From PLanc-01 sp035342095 (lineage in GTDB: Bacteria; Planctomycetota; Phycisphaerae; Sedimentisphaerales; Anaerobacaceae), in the NCBI GenBank assembly GCA_035342095.1, contig DAOQWL010000018.1, positions 14,178 through 78,177 of the forward strand: a stretch of 64,000 bases of DNA, read 5' to 3'. How positions within the stretch are numbered: position 1 is the stretch's first letter; every line of letters starts with the position of its first letter. Position numbers and translations under genes: made by a program. The notes under the pieces were generated by a model, which saw nothing but the letters and a program-made list of their open reading frames with translations, searched no databases and was not told the DNA's origin. Shown one piece after another: positions 25,290 through 34,632 of this stretch.

Positions 25290-27518
25290 TTGAGCACGCA
25301 ACATCACATCCGAATACATGTGGGAGGCGGTCGTGCCGCCCGATACGGGGCACTGTCGGCCCTGGCATTATGGACCATGGCGACAGTGTCGGGTTGCCAG
25401 ACCCAGAATCAGAGAGCTGCGGAGACGCCCGCCGCCCCGACGCCGGTCGTGCAGGCACAGCCCGAGCCGGCGCAGCCGGTGAAGGATGTGCCGCAGATCT
25501 CGCCGCCCGCACCGCAGAGAATCTCGCAGCCGCCCGTCGCGGCAAGGGCAAACAGCGCGGAGCCGGCCCGGGACATCCAAGCCAGCCGATGGCTCGCGGA
25601 GAAGGAGGTCATCACTCCGGTCGAACTGGCCCCGCCGGTTCGCAGCACCGCGCAGGAGCCCGTGGCCGAGCGACCGCCCGTGGTCGCTCCCGCGCCCCAG
25701 GTCATGCCCTCTCTTCGGCCCGGCATGGCCGACGAGACGGTCTCCGTGAACTTCGACAACGTGGAGATCCGGACCGTGCTCAAGACGGTCGGCGACATCA
25801 CTGGGATCAACTTCATTCCCGCCGAGCGAGTGACCGGCACGGTTACCGTCATGTCTCCGACCCCGATCCGTCTGGGCGACCTCTATGCCTTTCTGCAATC
25901 GATTCTCGACGTACACGGGTACGCCACGATCGAGACCGAGAACGCAGTGAAGGTTGTCCCCAAGGCCGACGCGGCCAAGAACCACCTGCAGGTGCGGATC
26001 GGCGCCGACCCGGCCGGCATCCCCAAGAACGACGGGATCGTGACGCAGATCGTCCCGTTGAAGTACGCGGATGCGTCGGAAGTCAGCCAGATCATCGAGC
26101 CCATCCTGTCGGCAGGCGCCCAAATGGCGACCTATGCAAGGACCAACTCGCTGATGATCACGGACACGTCGGCGAATCTCCATCACGTCGCCCAGGTCAT
26201 CCAGCAACTCGACGTCGCGGGCTCCAAGGAGAAGGCCCGGCTGTTCCCGCTGACGCACGCCTCAGCGCAGGTGCTCAGCGAGCAAATCACACGGATTCTC
26301 GAACGGGGCAAGGGCCCGACGGCCCAGGCGGGACGGGCCCAGACCGCCGGCCTGTCGAGCAGCGGTCCCCGCCTCCTCCCCGACGAGCGAACGAACTCGA
26401 TCCTCGTCATCGCCGGCGAGCAGGACACGCAGACTATCAGCGACCTCATCGCGCAGCTCGACATCGAGCGGCCGACCGGCATGAACAACGTCCATGTGAC
26501 CTATCTCAAGAACGCAGACGCCAACGAGGTGAGCCGGTCGCTCGAACAGGCCATGTCGAGCATGAGACTGACCGGCAGCAACAGCATCTCCCAGCAGATC
26601 CAGGTCACGCCCGATCCGAGCACGAACGCCCTGGTGATCGTCGCGTCGCCGCAGGATTTCGAGGTGGTTTCCCAGATCGTCGAGAAGCTCGACATCGTCC
26701 GGGAGCAGGTCCTGGTCGAGATGCTCATCATGGAGGTCACGGAGGAGTCGCTCCGAGAGATCGGCATCGACTGGGCCACGATGGACACCGTGGTGTCCAA
26801 CAGCATTCGCGGGTTCGGCGTGACGAACCTCGGTCCGCGCGTCGATTACCTGACGGGCACATCGGAAGGCCTCAACGTCGGCGCCTGGAAGCGGACCGAC
26901 AGCGGCATCCAGATCGGGGCCATCCTCCACGCCCTGCAGAACGAGTCGGGCGTGAACATCCTCTCGACGCCGTCGATTCTGACGTCGAACCATCGCAAGG
27001 CCAAGATCGTCGTCGGCGAGAACCGCCCCTTCGTGACGGACGCAAGGATCACGGAAAGCACCGAGGCCACCGACGCCACGGTCATCAAGAGCTACGAATA
27101 CAAGGACGTGGGCATCACGCTGGAGATCACGCCCCACGTCAGTCAGAGCGGGCTGATCCGGCTCGAAGTCAACAGCGAGTTCACCAAGCTGACCGAGGAT
27201 GTCACCACCCTGTCGGAAGACACGCCCATCACGGCCAAGCGTTCCGCCCAGACGGTGGTGACGATGGGCAGCGGCGCCACGATCGTCATCGGCGGCATGA
27301 TTCGCGACGACACGACGAAGGCGGTCACCAAGATCCCGCTGCTGGGCGACCTGCCGCTGATCGGAGGCCTGTTCCAGAACCAGCGAGACCTCGTGCAGAA
27401 GACGAATCTCCTGCTGTTCATCACGCCGCACATCATGTCCTCGCAGGAAGACCTGACGAACATGACGGACCGCAAGAAGGACGAAATGGCCCCGGCGCTG
27501 GAGAAGAAGAGCAAGTAG
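25290..27518 (+). CDS. gspD: Type II secretion system secretin (GspD)
   Basis: 742 residues beginning at a TTG (25290) with GGAGG at ideal spacing; no ATG is as well placed. The N-terminus has a hydrophobic stretch and a lipobox-like VSGC, so it may be a lipoprotein. After a Pro-rich linker come the N0 domain (VSVNFDNVEIRTVLKTVGDI, about 150-228) and repeated N1-N3 domains (VPLKYADASEVSQII, LKNADANEVSRSL). The C-terminal secretin domain holds VLVEMLIMEV, SGVNILSTPSILTS and VGENRPFVT, then ITLEITPHVSQSG and the amphipathic TNLLLFITPHIM. It forms the outer-membrane channel of the T2SS. Confidence 0.95.
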   Translation: MSTQHHIRIHVGGGRAARYGALSALALWTMATVSGCQTQNQRAAETPAAPTPVVQAQPEPAQPVKDVPQISPPAPQRISQPPVAARANSAEPARDIQASRWLAEKEVITPVELAPPVRSTAQEPVAERPPVVAPAPQVMPSLRPGMADETVSVNFDNVEIRTVLKTVGDITGINFIPAERVTGTVTVMSPTPIRLGDLYAFLQSILDVHGYATIETENAVKVVPKADAAKNHLQVRIGADPAGIPKNDGIVTQIVPLKYADASEVSQIIEPILSAGAQMATYARTNSLMITDTSANLHHVAQVIQQLDVAGSKEKARLFPLTHASAQVLSEQITRILERGKGPTAQAGRAQTAGLSSSGPRLLPDERTNSILVIAGEQDTQTISDLIAQLDIERPTGMNNVHVTYLKNADANEVSRSLEQAMSSMRLTGSNSISQQIQVTPDPSTNALVIVASPQDFEVVSQIVEKLDIVREQVLVEMLIMEVTEESLREIGIDWATMDTVVSNSIRGFGVTNLGPRVDYLTGTSEGLNVGAWKRTDSGIQIGAILHALQNESGVNILSTPSILTSNHRKAKIVVGENRPFVTDARITESTEATDATVIKSYEYKDVGITLEITPHVSQSGLIRLEVNSEFTKLTEDVTTLSEDTPITAKRSAQTVVTMGSGATIVIGGMIRDDTTKAVTKIPLLGDLPLIGGLFQNQRDLVQKTNLLLFITPHIMSSQEDLTNMTDRKKDEMAPALEKKSK

Positions 27519-27540
27519 GACCGAGTGCGGAGGCCGACAG

Positions 27541-29139
27541 GTGACGCAGGGCTTGATCGAGCGAACGGAGAACCGACCGCTGCATCAGATCCGGCCGGAG
27601 CAACTGAGCTCCGAGCTGATGCGACGACTGCCCCTTGAGTTCCTCAAGAGGCAACGGGCAATCCCCATCCTCCTGGAGAAGGGCGAGCCCGCGGTCGCGC
27701 TGGCCGATCCCCTGAACCTCGAAGCCTACGACGCGATCGTGGGCATCCTGGGCCGGCCCTGCCGACGGATCGTGTGCGAGGCCTCGCAGATCGACCAGGC
27801 GATCAGCCGATGCTACTACCTCAGTCCCGGCGAGGAGGAGAACTACTTCTCGCCGGACCCGCCGGAAGCCGACGGGCAGGAGAACGCCGCGACTGCGGAT
27901 CTCGCGAGCACGGTTCAAACGCAGGCGGAAGACCTGCTGAACATCGACGACAAAGCCCCCGCGATCAAGCTGGTCAACAAGATCCTGTTCCACGCGGTCC
28001 ACAGCCGCGCCAGCGACATCCATATCGAGCCGTACGAACAGGAGGTGAAGATCCGCTTCCGCATCGACGGCGTCCTGCGGAACATCCTGACCTTGCCCAA
28101 GATCCAGGTCAGTCCCGTCCTGTCGCGATTGAAAATCATGGCAAACCTGAACATCGCGGAACACCGCCTGCCCCAGGACGGGCAGAGCCGCGTCAGCATC
28201 GGCGACGAGGTCGTCGATATCCGCGTTTCCGTGATCCCCACCGCCGGCGGCGAGCGGGTCGTGCTGCGACTCCTCGACAAGGGCCGCGGCGAGCTGAAAC
28301 TCGAGGACATCGGCTTCGGGCCGGACCTCTTGAAGACCTTCCGAAGTCTCATCGCGATCCCGCACGGGATCATACTGATCACCGGTCCCACCGGCAGCGG
28401 CAAGACGACGACCCTGTACGGCGGGCTCAACGAGCTGAACTGCCAGGAGCGGAACATCCTGACCGTCGAGGACCCGGTCGAGTATCAGTTGCCCGGGATC
28501 GGCCAGATGCAGGTCCATCCGAAGATCGACCTGACCTTCGCCAGTTGCCTGCGCCACATTCTCCGCCAGGACCCCGACATCATCATGATCGGCGAGATTC
28601 GCGACCGCGAGACCGCGGAGATCGCGATTCAGGCGTCGCTCACCGGACACCTCGTGCTCAGCACGCTGCACACGAACGACGCAGCCTCCGCCTTCACCCG
28701 ACTGATCGACATGGGGATCGAGCCGTACCTGATCTCCTCGACCGTCGTCGCGGTGATGGCCCAGCGACTGGTCCGCGTGATCTGCCCGAGCTGCAAGAAA
28801 CCCTACGATCCCCAGAGCGGAATCGTCTCCTGGAGCGAACTGGAACAGGCGGCCAAGGGATTCGTCAAGCTCTACAAGGGCGCCGGCTGCGAGAAGTGCC
28901 TGGAGAGCGGATACCTGGGCCGGACCGGCATCTTCGAGATGCTGCTCGTCGACGACCAGATCCGGGACCTGATCGTCCGACGACAAGGCTCGCACATCAT
29001 CAAACAGGCAGCCATCGAACACGGAATGGCGACACTGAGACAGGACGGATTGCGGAGGGCCCTGGCGGGCGTCACCACGCTGGAGGAGGTCGTCCGCGTG
29101 ACCCAGGACAGCGTCCCCATCGCAGGACGGGAGAGTTAG
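27541..29139 (+). CDS. gspE: Type II secretion system ATPase (GspE)
   Basis: 532 residues starting at a GTG with GGAGG 7 bases upstream. The N-terminal domain (LSSELMRRLPLEFLKRQRAI) binds GspL in known systems. The ATPase part contains Walker A GPTGSGKTTTLYGG (about 281-294), the Asp box around DPVEYQLPGIGQ, Walker B DIIMIGEIRDRETAEIA (about 346), and the His box STLHTND. The four-Cys zinc site CPSC ... CEKC (about 414-452) is complete, which separates GspE from PilT. It powers pseudopilus assembly from the cytoplasm. Confidence 0.96.
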   Translation: MTQGLIERTENRPLHQIRPEQLSSELMRRLPLEFLKRQRAIPILLEKGEPAVALADPLNLEAYDAIVGILGRPCRRIVCEASQIDQAISRCYYLSPGEEENYFSPDPPEADGQENAATADLASTVQTQAEDLLNIDDKAPAIKLVNKILFHAVHSRASDIHIEPYEQEVKIRFRIDGVLRNILTLPKIQVSPVLSRLKIMANLNIAEHRLPQDGQSRVSIGDEVVDIRVSVIPTAGGERVVLRLLDKGRGELKLEDIGFGPDLLKTFRSLIAIPHGIILITGPTGSGKTTTLYGGLNELNCQERNILTVEDPVEYQLPGIGQMQVHPKIDLTFASCLRHILRQDPDIIMIGEIRDRETAEIAIQASLTGHLVLSTLHTNDAASAFTRLIDMGIEPYLISSTVVAVMAQRLVRVICPSCKKPYDPQSGIVSWSELEQAAKGFVKLYKGAGCEKCLESGYLGRTGIFEMLLVDDQIRDLIVRRQGSHIIKQAAIEHGMATLRQDGLRRALAGVTTLEEVVRVTQDSVPIAGRES

Positions 29140-29140
29140 A

Positions 29141-30325
29141 ATGCCGTTGCTCGATGCCGATTTCATGAACGAGGTTCAGAGCCAGGCGACTGCGGCCGAG
29201 CAGGAGGTCCACCGCCCTGCTCCAGCGAAGAAGGCAGGCATCCAGATCCTGCACAGGGCCGGCACGAAGGAGCTGTGCCGCATCGCGAGACAACTGGCCG
29301 CCCTGCTGCACGCGGGAATGCCCCTGGTGCCCGCGATGTCGGCCCTCGTGGAGCAATTGGAGTGCCCTACTGAGGCCAAAGGCGGATCGTTGATCGCCCG
29401 CAGGAAGCCTCTGGCCGAGGCGATCCGCCAGGTGCGCGACGACGTGAACGAAGGCATCAGCCTGGCGGAAGCGATGGGCAAGCACCCCGGCGTGTTCTCG
29501 CCGCTGTTCGTCAGCATGGTCTCCGCGGGCGAGAGCAGCGGCGCCCTCGAAGAGGTCCTCGGACGCGTCGCGGACATCCTGGAGAAACGCGTTCAGCTCG
29601 TCGCCAAGGTCAAGGCCGCGATGACCTATCCGACGGTGATGGCCCTCGTGGCTACGGGCGTGGTCATCTTCCTGATCGCCTACGTCGTCCCAGGCATCAC
29701 GCGTCTGTTCACCGAAATGAAGCAGGAACTGCCCTGGCCGACCCGCCTGCTGATCTCGATCAGCAGCTTCACGCGGACGTATGTCGCGGTCCTCCTCGGC
29801 CTGCTCTGCGCCAGCGCGGTCGCCCTCGCCGCGGTGTACAAGAACGCCGAAGGCAAAGCCTGGATGGACCGTGTCGTCCTGAAGCTGCCGGTGTTCGGCC
29901 CTCTGCTGCTGCGACTGGAGTTGGCGAGGCTGACGCGAACGCTGGGCTCGCTGATGAAGAGCGGCCTGCCTGTCATCAGCGCGATGGAGATCACCCAGCG
30001 AATCATCCAGAACAGCGTGATTGCCGATGCAATGAAGGCAATCCGGGAATCGGTGCACACAGGCGACAACATTGCCGGCGCGATGAAGGCCACCGGTATG
30101 TTTCCCCCGGTCGTGTATCACCTGATCGCGACGGGCCAGATGTCCGGCAACATCGAGGACGGGCTGATCGACATCGCCCAAATGTACGACGCGGAGGTGG
30201 AGGCTTCCGTGCGGACGCTGACCTCGCTCCTGGAACCCGTCATCCTGCTCGTCATGGGCGGCATCGTCACGTTCATCGTGCTCGCGATTCTGTTGCCAAT
30301 TTTCGAGATCAACCAATCACTCTGA
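29141..30325 (+). CDS. gspF: Type II secretion system inner-membrane protein (GspF)
   Basis: 394 residues beginning one base after the GspE stop, so translation is probably coupled. Two T2SSF domains are visible: ARQLAALLHAGMPLVPAMSA with the GESSGALEEVL block (first), and LARLTRTLGSLMKSGLPVIS with YHLIATGQMSGNIEDGL (second). Transmembrane helices lie at MALVATGVVIFLIAYVV, YVAVLLGLLCASAVALAAVY and VILLVMGGIVTFIVLAILLP. GspF is the platform protein that transmits GspE motion to pseudopilin assembly. The N-terminal ~40 residues are polar and variable. Confidence 0.96.
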   Translation: MPLLDADFMNEVQSQATAAEQEVHRPAPAKKAGIQILHRAGTKELCRIARQLAALLHAGMPLVPAMSALVEQLECPTEAKGGSLIARRKPLAEAIRQVRDDVNEGISLAEAMGKHPGVFSPLFVSMVSAGESSGALEEVLGRVADILEKRVQLVAKVKAAMTYPTVMALVATGVVIFLIAYVVPGITRLFTEMKQELPWPTRLLISISSFTRTYVAVLLGLLCASAVALAAVYKNAEGKAWMDRVVLKLPVFGPLLLRLELARLTRTLGSLMKSGLPVISAMEITQRIIQNSVIADAMKAIRESVHTGDNIAGAMKATGMFPPVVYHLIATGQMSGNIEDGLIDIAQMYDAEVEASVRTLTSLLEPVILLVMGGIVTFIVLAILLPIFEINQSL

Positions 30326-30348
30326 GAATTGAGTAAGGACTAAGAGAT

Positions 30349-30798
30349 ATGAGTCAATCATCAATCATCAATCGCAAATCATCGATTGCGAAGGGTTTCA
30401 CGCTCATCGAGCTGATGATCGTCGTCGTGATTCTGGGTCTGCTGGCGACGACGGTGATGCCGAAGATCCTGAGCAAGCCGGACCAGGCCCGCCGGACCAA
30501 GGCGATGGTCGAGATCCGTGCAATTCAGTCGGCCCTGGCGATGTTCAAGACCGACACGGGACGCTTCCCCACCACCGCCGAGGGCCTGCAGGCGCTCGTC
30601 GCCAACCCGGGACTCAAGGGGTTCGACCCGGACGGCTATCTGGAGAAGGTGCCGAAGGACCCCTGGGGCAATCCGTACATCTACCTCAGTCCGGGCCTGC
30701 ACAGCAAGGATTACGATCTGGAATCGCTCGGCAAGGACGGCAACGACGGCGGCACGGACAAGGACGCCGACATCGAGAGCTGGAATCTGGAAGGCTGA
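30349..30798 (+). CDS. gspG: Major pseudopilin (GspG)
   Basis: 149 residues. The prepilin leader MSQSSIINRKSSIAKG precedes FTLIELMIVVVILGLLATTV, with the Glu at +5 needed for assembly; prepilin peptidase would cut after KG. The globular part has the GspG markers TDTGRFPTTAEGLQALVANP and WGNPYIY, and an Asp-rich C-terminal loop (GTDKDADIESW) that fits the calcium site of GspG. It forms the shaft of the T2SS pseudopilus. No prepilin peptidase gene is in the window. Confidence 0.96.
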   Translation: MSQSSIINRKSSIAKGFTLIELMIVVVILGLLATTVMPKILSKPDQARRTKAMVEIRAIQSALAMFKTDTGRFPTTAEGLQALVANPGLKGFDPDGYLEKVPKDPWGNPYIYLSPGLHSKDYDLESLGKDGNDGGTDKDADIESWNLEG

Positions 30799-30848
30799 GC
30801 GGAACTTCGTTCGGCATGACAAGACGGAGAAATCCGCAGGTGCGTGAA

Positions 30849-31274
30849 ATGAGATGCGCGAGAACCAACGCCTTCACGCTAATCGAGACCGTCGCAGCCC
30901 TGGCGATCGTGTCGATTGCCCTGCTCGGATTGCTGCAGCTCCACCTGGTCAGCATACGGATGGCGGACAAGTCCCAGATGACGAATCAGGCGGTCTTTCT
31001 CGCGCACGCCAAGATGGCGGAGGTCCTCGCGTCGGGATATCCCTCGTTGGGGACGCATTCGGGCGTTGAAGAAACCGACGGTGTCCGGCTCATCTGGCGC
31101 ACCGAGGTCACGGACGCACCCGCTTCGCAGCGCCAGTTGCTGGGCGTCCGCCTCGACCGCTTGCGGAGGGTCTCGATCGAGGTCACCTGCGGAGACGGCC
31201 CTCGCGAACGACAGATCCAGTTGAGCACGTGTGTAGCGGAGAACAAGATCCGTGAGACGCAGGACCGCACATAG
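30849..31274 (+). CDS. gspI: Minor pseudopilin, GspI-like
   Basis: 141 residues from the ATG at 30849, which has AGGTG upstream and gives the compact leader MRCARTNA; an ATG at 30816 would add 11 residues. FTLIETVAALAIVSIALLGL is the type IV pilin N-terminal segment with Glu+5. Position between GspG and a GspJ-like gene, small size, and the block AHAKMAEVLASG (similar to the GspI helix that contacts GspJ/K) support GspI. GspH is missing in this operon. Confidence 0.82.
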   Translation: MRCARTNAFTLIETVAALAIVSIALLGLLQLHLVSIRMADKSQMTNQAVFLAHAKMAEVLASGYPSLGTHSGVEETDGVRLIWRTEVTDAPASQRQLLGVRLDRLRRVSIEVTCGDGPRERQIQLSTCVAENKIRETQDRT

Positions 31275-31911
31275 AGCGTTCACCCTGATCGAGATGCTGG
31301 TCTCCCTGGCCATCGTGGGCACCATCGTTACGATGGTGTATGGCAGCTACGCGGCTACATCCCGATCCCTGGACGTCTACGGCCGCCGGATGGCCTGCTC
31401 CGAGCGGGCTCATCTCGCCCTGCGTATTATGGCCCGACAGATTCGCTGCGTCTACGTGCCGACGACTCCGACCTCGACCCCGACATTCCAGGCAGAACCG
31501 CGGAACCTGCGAGGGGACATCCTCTCGTTTTCCACCACCGCTGGGTTCGGCCGGGGACACGACGGCCCGACGGGCATCTCCCGCGTCGCCTATCGCTACG
31601 ATCCATCGAGCAAGACCCTGTCCATTTCCTGCGAACCACGGACAGGCCGCTCGGACAACCCGCAGCGCACCGACGCATGGCGTCCCATGCTCGCTGGCGT
31701 CACCAACGTGGAACTGGGCTTCTACGACGGACGGAACTGGCAATCGCAATGGGACCCGAAGCGAAGCGGTCCCGTGCCGCAAGCCGTCAAGATCGCCCTG
31801 TCCGTCACGGACGAACTGGGTCGCGAGCATCACTATGGGACGACGGTCCCGATCATCTGCCGAGGGACTCCGTGGACTCAACAGGTCAAGAAAGCGGGCG
31901 GACCATCATGA
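31252..31911 (+). CDS. gspJ: Minor pseudopilin, GspJ-like
   Basis: 219 residues from a GTG at 31252 that overlaps the GspI gene by 23 bp. A short leader MRRRTAHRA precedes FTLIEMLVSLAIVGTIVTMV. The globular domain with ERAHLALRIMARQI, the region DILSFSTTAG and the C-terminal strand VPQAVKIALSVTDELG fits GspJ. In T2SS, GspI-J-K form the pseudopilus tip complex. Confidence 0.85.
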   Translation: MRRRTAHRAFTLIEMLVSLAIVGTIVTMVYGSYAATSRSLDVYGRRMACSERAHLALRIMARQIRCVYVPTTPTSTPTFQAEPRNLRGDILSFSTTAGFGRGHDGPTGISRVAYRYDPSSKTLSISCEPRTGRSDNPQRTDAWRPMLAGVTNVELGFYDGRNWQSQWDPKRSGPVPQAVKIALSVTDELGREHHYGTTVPIICRGTPWTQQVKKAGGPS

Positions 31912-32900
31912 CCCGAATCCCTTCAGGCCACAGACAAGACGGGTTCATCCTCATCGTCGTGCTCGGGGCGGTTCTCATCCTCTCCGCCCTGCTGTTCGGG
32001 TTCAATCAGACGGCGCGAACCCGCCTGAACACCGCGGACAGTTTCCACAGGATGGAGCAGGTCGCCAACGGGGCTCGGACGGGCCTGCAAATCGCGCTGG
32101 CGGCCATTCGAGACACGGACGACCTCGGGACAGACTCGCGATTCGCCGGGCTGCTCACAGGCGAGAATGCATTCCCGGTCGAGGACGCGCAGTGCTCGCT
32201 CACCGTCATCGACGAGAGCGGCCTGCTCAACGTCAATCGCCTTAAGAACCCGGACGGACAGATCGACCGCCGGAGCATCGATCGGCTGCTGCGCCTCATC
32301 GACCTGTTGAATGCGCGACAGAAGGACCAGTCCAAGAGAATCGGTTACGGCGTCGTCTCGTGCATCATCGACTGGATCGATTCGGACGACGAAGTGACGC
32401 ATCTGCCCTTCGTCCAGCGGGAGAACACCGGGGCGGAGAGCAGCTACTACCAGTCGCTGTCGCCCCCCGGTCGGTGCCGGAACCAGCCGCTCGACACGGT
32501 GGACGATCTGTTCGGGGTCAATGGTGTCACGCCGGAAGTCCTGGACCGCCTACGCCCCTATCTGACGTGCGCGGGCGACGGCAAAATCAACATCAACACG
32601 GCGCCCGATCTCGTCGTCCAATCCCTGTCGGAACAGATAGACGACGCGATGGCTCAGATGATCCTCAAGCAGCGTAAGCTCCGGCCTTTCGAGAGCCTCG
32701 CACAACTCCGCAGCATGCCGGGAATGACCGATAACGTGTACCGGGGCATCCAGAGCCAAATCGTCGTCCGACCGACGGAGCGATTCTACCGCGTCCGGTC
32801 GCAGGCACGCACGGCCGACCGCCAGTGTTTGGTCGAGGCGCTTTTGCAGAGAAACACACAGGCCGGAACGGTCGATATTGTCCTGTATCGGGAGATGTGA
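31908..32900 (+). CDS. gspK: GspK-like pseudopilus tip protein
   Basis: 330 residues from the ATG at 31908, overlapping the GspJ stop as ATGA. The leader MTRIPSGHRQDG precedes FILIVVLGAVLILSALLFGF, a pilin-like helix lacking Glu+5, as is normal for GspK. The body contains ESGLLNVNR, a helical insert with CIIDWIDSDDEVTHL, PLDTVDDLFGVNGVTPE, and GKININTAPD, all standard GspK/T2SSK features. It caps the pseudopilus and is thought to sense substrate. Confidence 0.92.
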   Translation: MTRIPSGHRQDGFILIVVLGAVLILSALLFGFNQTARTRLNTADSFHRMEQVANGARTGLQIALAAIRDTDDLGTDSRFAGLLTGENAFPVEDAQCSLTVIDESGLLNVNRLKNPDGQIDRRSIDRLLRLIDLLNARQKDQSKRIGYGVVSCIIDWIDSDDEVTHLPFVQRENTGAESSYYQSLSPPGRCRNQPLDTVDDLFGVNGVTPEVLDRLRPYLTCAGDGKININTAPDLVVQSLSEQIDDAMAQMILKQRKLRPFESLAQLRSMPGMTDNVYRGIQSQIVVRPTERFYRVRSQARTADRQCLVEALLQRNTQAGTVDIVLYREM

Positions 32901-32925
32901 TCTCCCGGCCGACGGGATCTCGGGA

Positions 32926-34632
32926 ATGGACTTGGACAAGATGGGCATTCGATCCGCATTGAACAAGCAGAAGTTGCTTCGCGATTTCTCCCGCGTACCG
33001 GGCTGCCGGCCGGCGCGGACGCGGACTGCCGGCTGGCTGGGGAAGATCAAGGAGACGATTCCGTTGAAGAACATGCGGCCTGTGCCCATAAGGAACCTGA
33101 GTTTGACGGCCCTCGCGCAGAAGCTCGGCTGGAACCTCGGGCGGAGCAAGAGAACGCCCAGGAGGTGCATCGGCATCGATATCGGACGTCTCCACGTACA
33201 CGCGGTGCAAATCGCCCGCACCCCGGACGGAATCCAGGTCGAGAAAGGAATTGGAATCCAGGCCCGACGCAGCACGGATTCTCTGGCGAAGGTTCTCCAC
33301 TCGCTGACCCACGAACACGGATTCGATCCGCACGCGGACGTCGCGGTCTCGCTGCCTCACCAGACCTTCTTCTTCGCGGACGTCGAGACCGATCCGTCGC
33401 AGGTGGAGGCCATCCGAGCCGGCGACACCACGCACCTGAAGGACTGCTTCCCGATCGCAGCAGAGGACATCCTATCTCGGGTATGTTCCGTATTGCCGGG
33501 TAAGGCGGGCAAGAACGTGCTGCTGGTAGCCGCCGTCTCCTGCGAGTCGCTCCGAGAGCAGTTGGCGGTACTCGCGGAGGCGGGCATCCGGCCGACGTGC
33601 ATCGATACGCCGACGACGGCGGCGCGCGCCGCCATCCTGGCGAATCACCCCCAGGCCGGCAAGGGCCTGGCGGTCATGTTGTACGTGGACGAATCCACGC
33701 TCAGCCTGGCCGTGATGCGGGACGGGAGCATTCTGCTGGTCCGCAGTCTTCCCATGTTGTCCGACGACAACCAGGACCTGCTCACCCTGGCCCGCCAGAC
33801 GGCCGACATCGTCGCGCAGGAGATCGAGATCACGTGGCAGCGTCTGTCCGGCAAAGCCCCCGAGCCCGGCCTTCGGATCTTCCTGATCGCCTCGCATCGG
33901 ATGGCCGAGTCGCTGGCCGGCGCGATCCCGGAGAAGATCGACAGTCAGGTGATCCCCATCGATCCGTATGCCGGCGTCAAGAAGGCCCAGGCCATCGAGG
34001 CGGACTTCTCCCTGTGCGTCGCGGAAGGACTGGCACGACGGGGACTCCAGTCGCGAACCTCGGACGGCACGGACTTCCTCGCGGCCTATCAGGCCCGGAC
34101 CCGTCCGGCCCTGCAACCCAGGAGAGAGCTGGCCATCTGCGGCGGCCTGGCGGTGGCAGCCGTCATCCTCTGGGCGGTCGGCCTGCTCGTGCAGCTTTCG
34201 TCTCTCGAATCACGGCTCTCCAATCTGAAGGAGCAGGAAGTGGCGATTCTCCGGCGCGTGGCGCCCGAGGAGAAGACCATCGTGAACCCGGCCGCCCAGC
34301 TCCAACAGCGATTGGACGCCCTCCGCCAGGACGGCGAGATGTTCGCCGGTTTCAACCCGGGCCGACCCGCGCCGCTGGAGGTCCTGTCCCTGCTGAGTCG
34401 GCAGATGCCGGCCAAGGGCACTCTGAAACTCGAAGACACGCTGATCACAGGGGACTCCGTCCGAATCAGGGGCACGTGCGATTCGTTCGCGACGTTCTTC
34501 GCGTGGCAGCAGTTGCTGGAGAAGACGCCGGGACTGCGCCTGTCGGGCGCCCCCAAACCCGAGGAAGACCCGCAATCCAAGAAGGTGCGGTTCACCGTCT
34601 CGCTGTCCACCAAGGAGAGGAAGGCATCATGA
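32926..34632 (+). CDS. gspL: GspL/PilM-like platform protein
   Basis: 568 residues from the ATG at 32926; starts at 32878 (TTG) or 33073 are possible. An N-terminal basic stretch of about 80 residues is followed by an actin-like domain beginning CIGIDIGRLHVHAVQI, with DVAVSLPHQTFFF and LAVMLYVDESTLSLAVMR typical of the PilM/GspL fold. A transmembrane helix (LAICGGLAVAAVILWAVGLL, about 400-420) leads to a coiled coil and a small periplasmic domain (LSLLSRQMPAKGTLKLEDTL). It probably recruits the GspE ATPase to the membrane. Closer to PilM-PilN fusions than to proteobacterial GspL. Confidence 0.82.
   Translation: MDLDKMGIRSALNKQKLLRDFSRVPGCRPARTRTAGWLGKIKETIPLKNMRPVPIRNLSLTALAQKLGWNLGRSKRTPRRCIGIDIGRLHVHAVQIARTPDGIQVEKGIGIQARRSTDSLAKVLHSLTHEHGFDPHADVAVSLPHQTFFFADVETDPSQVEAIRAGDTTHLKDCFPIAAEDILSRVCSVLPGKAGKNVLLVAAVSCESLREQLAVLAEAGIRPTCIDTPTTAARAAILANHPQAGKGLAVMLYVDESTLSLAVMRDGSILLVRSLPMLSDDNQDLLTLARQTADIVAQEIEITWQRLSGKAPEPGLRIFLIASHRMAESLAGAIPEKIDSQVIPIDPYAGVKKAQAIEADFSLCVAEGLARRGLQSRTSDGTDFLAAYQARTRPALQPRRELAICGGLAVAAVILWAVGLLVQLSSLESRLSNLKEQEVAILRRVAPEEKTIVNPAAQLQQRLDALRQDGEMFAGFNPGRPAPLEVLSLLSRQMPAKGTLKLEDTLITGDSVRIRGTCDSFATFFAWQQLLEKTPGLRLSGAPKPEEDPQSKKVRFTVSLSTKERKAS

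Noticed and set aside
27433..29166. 577-codon minus-strand frame across gspE
   Set aside because: The plus strand encodes an unmistakable GspE with Walker and zinc motifs; the antisense frame has no recognisable domain.
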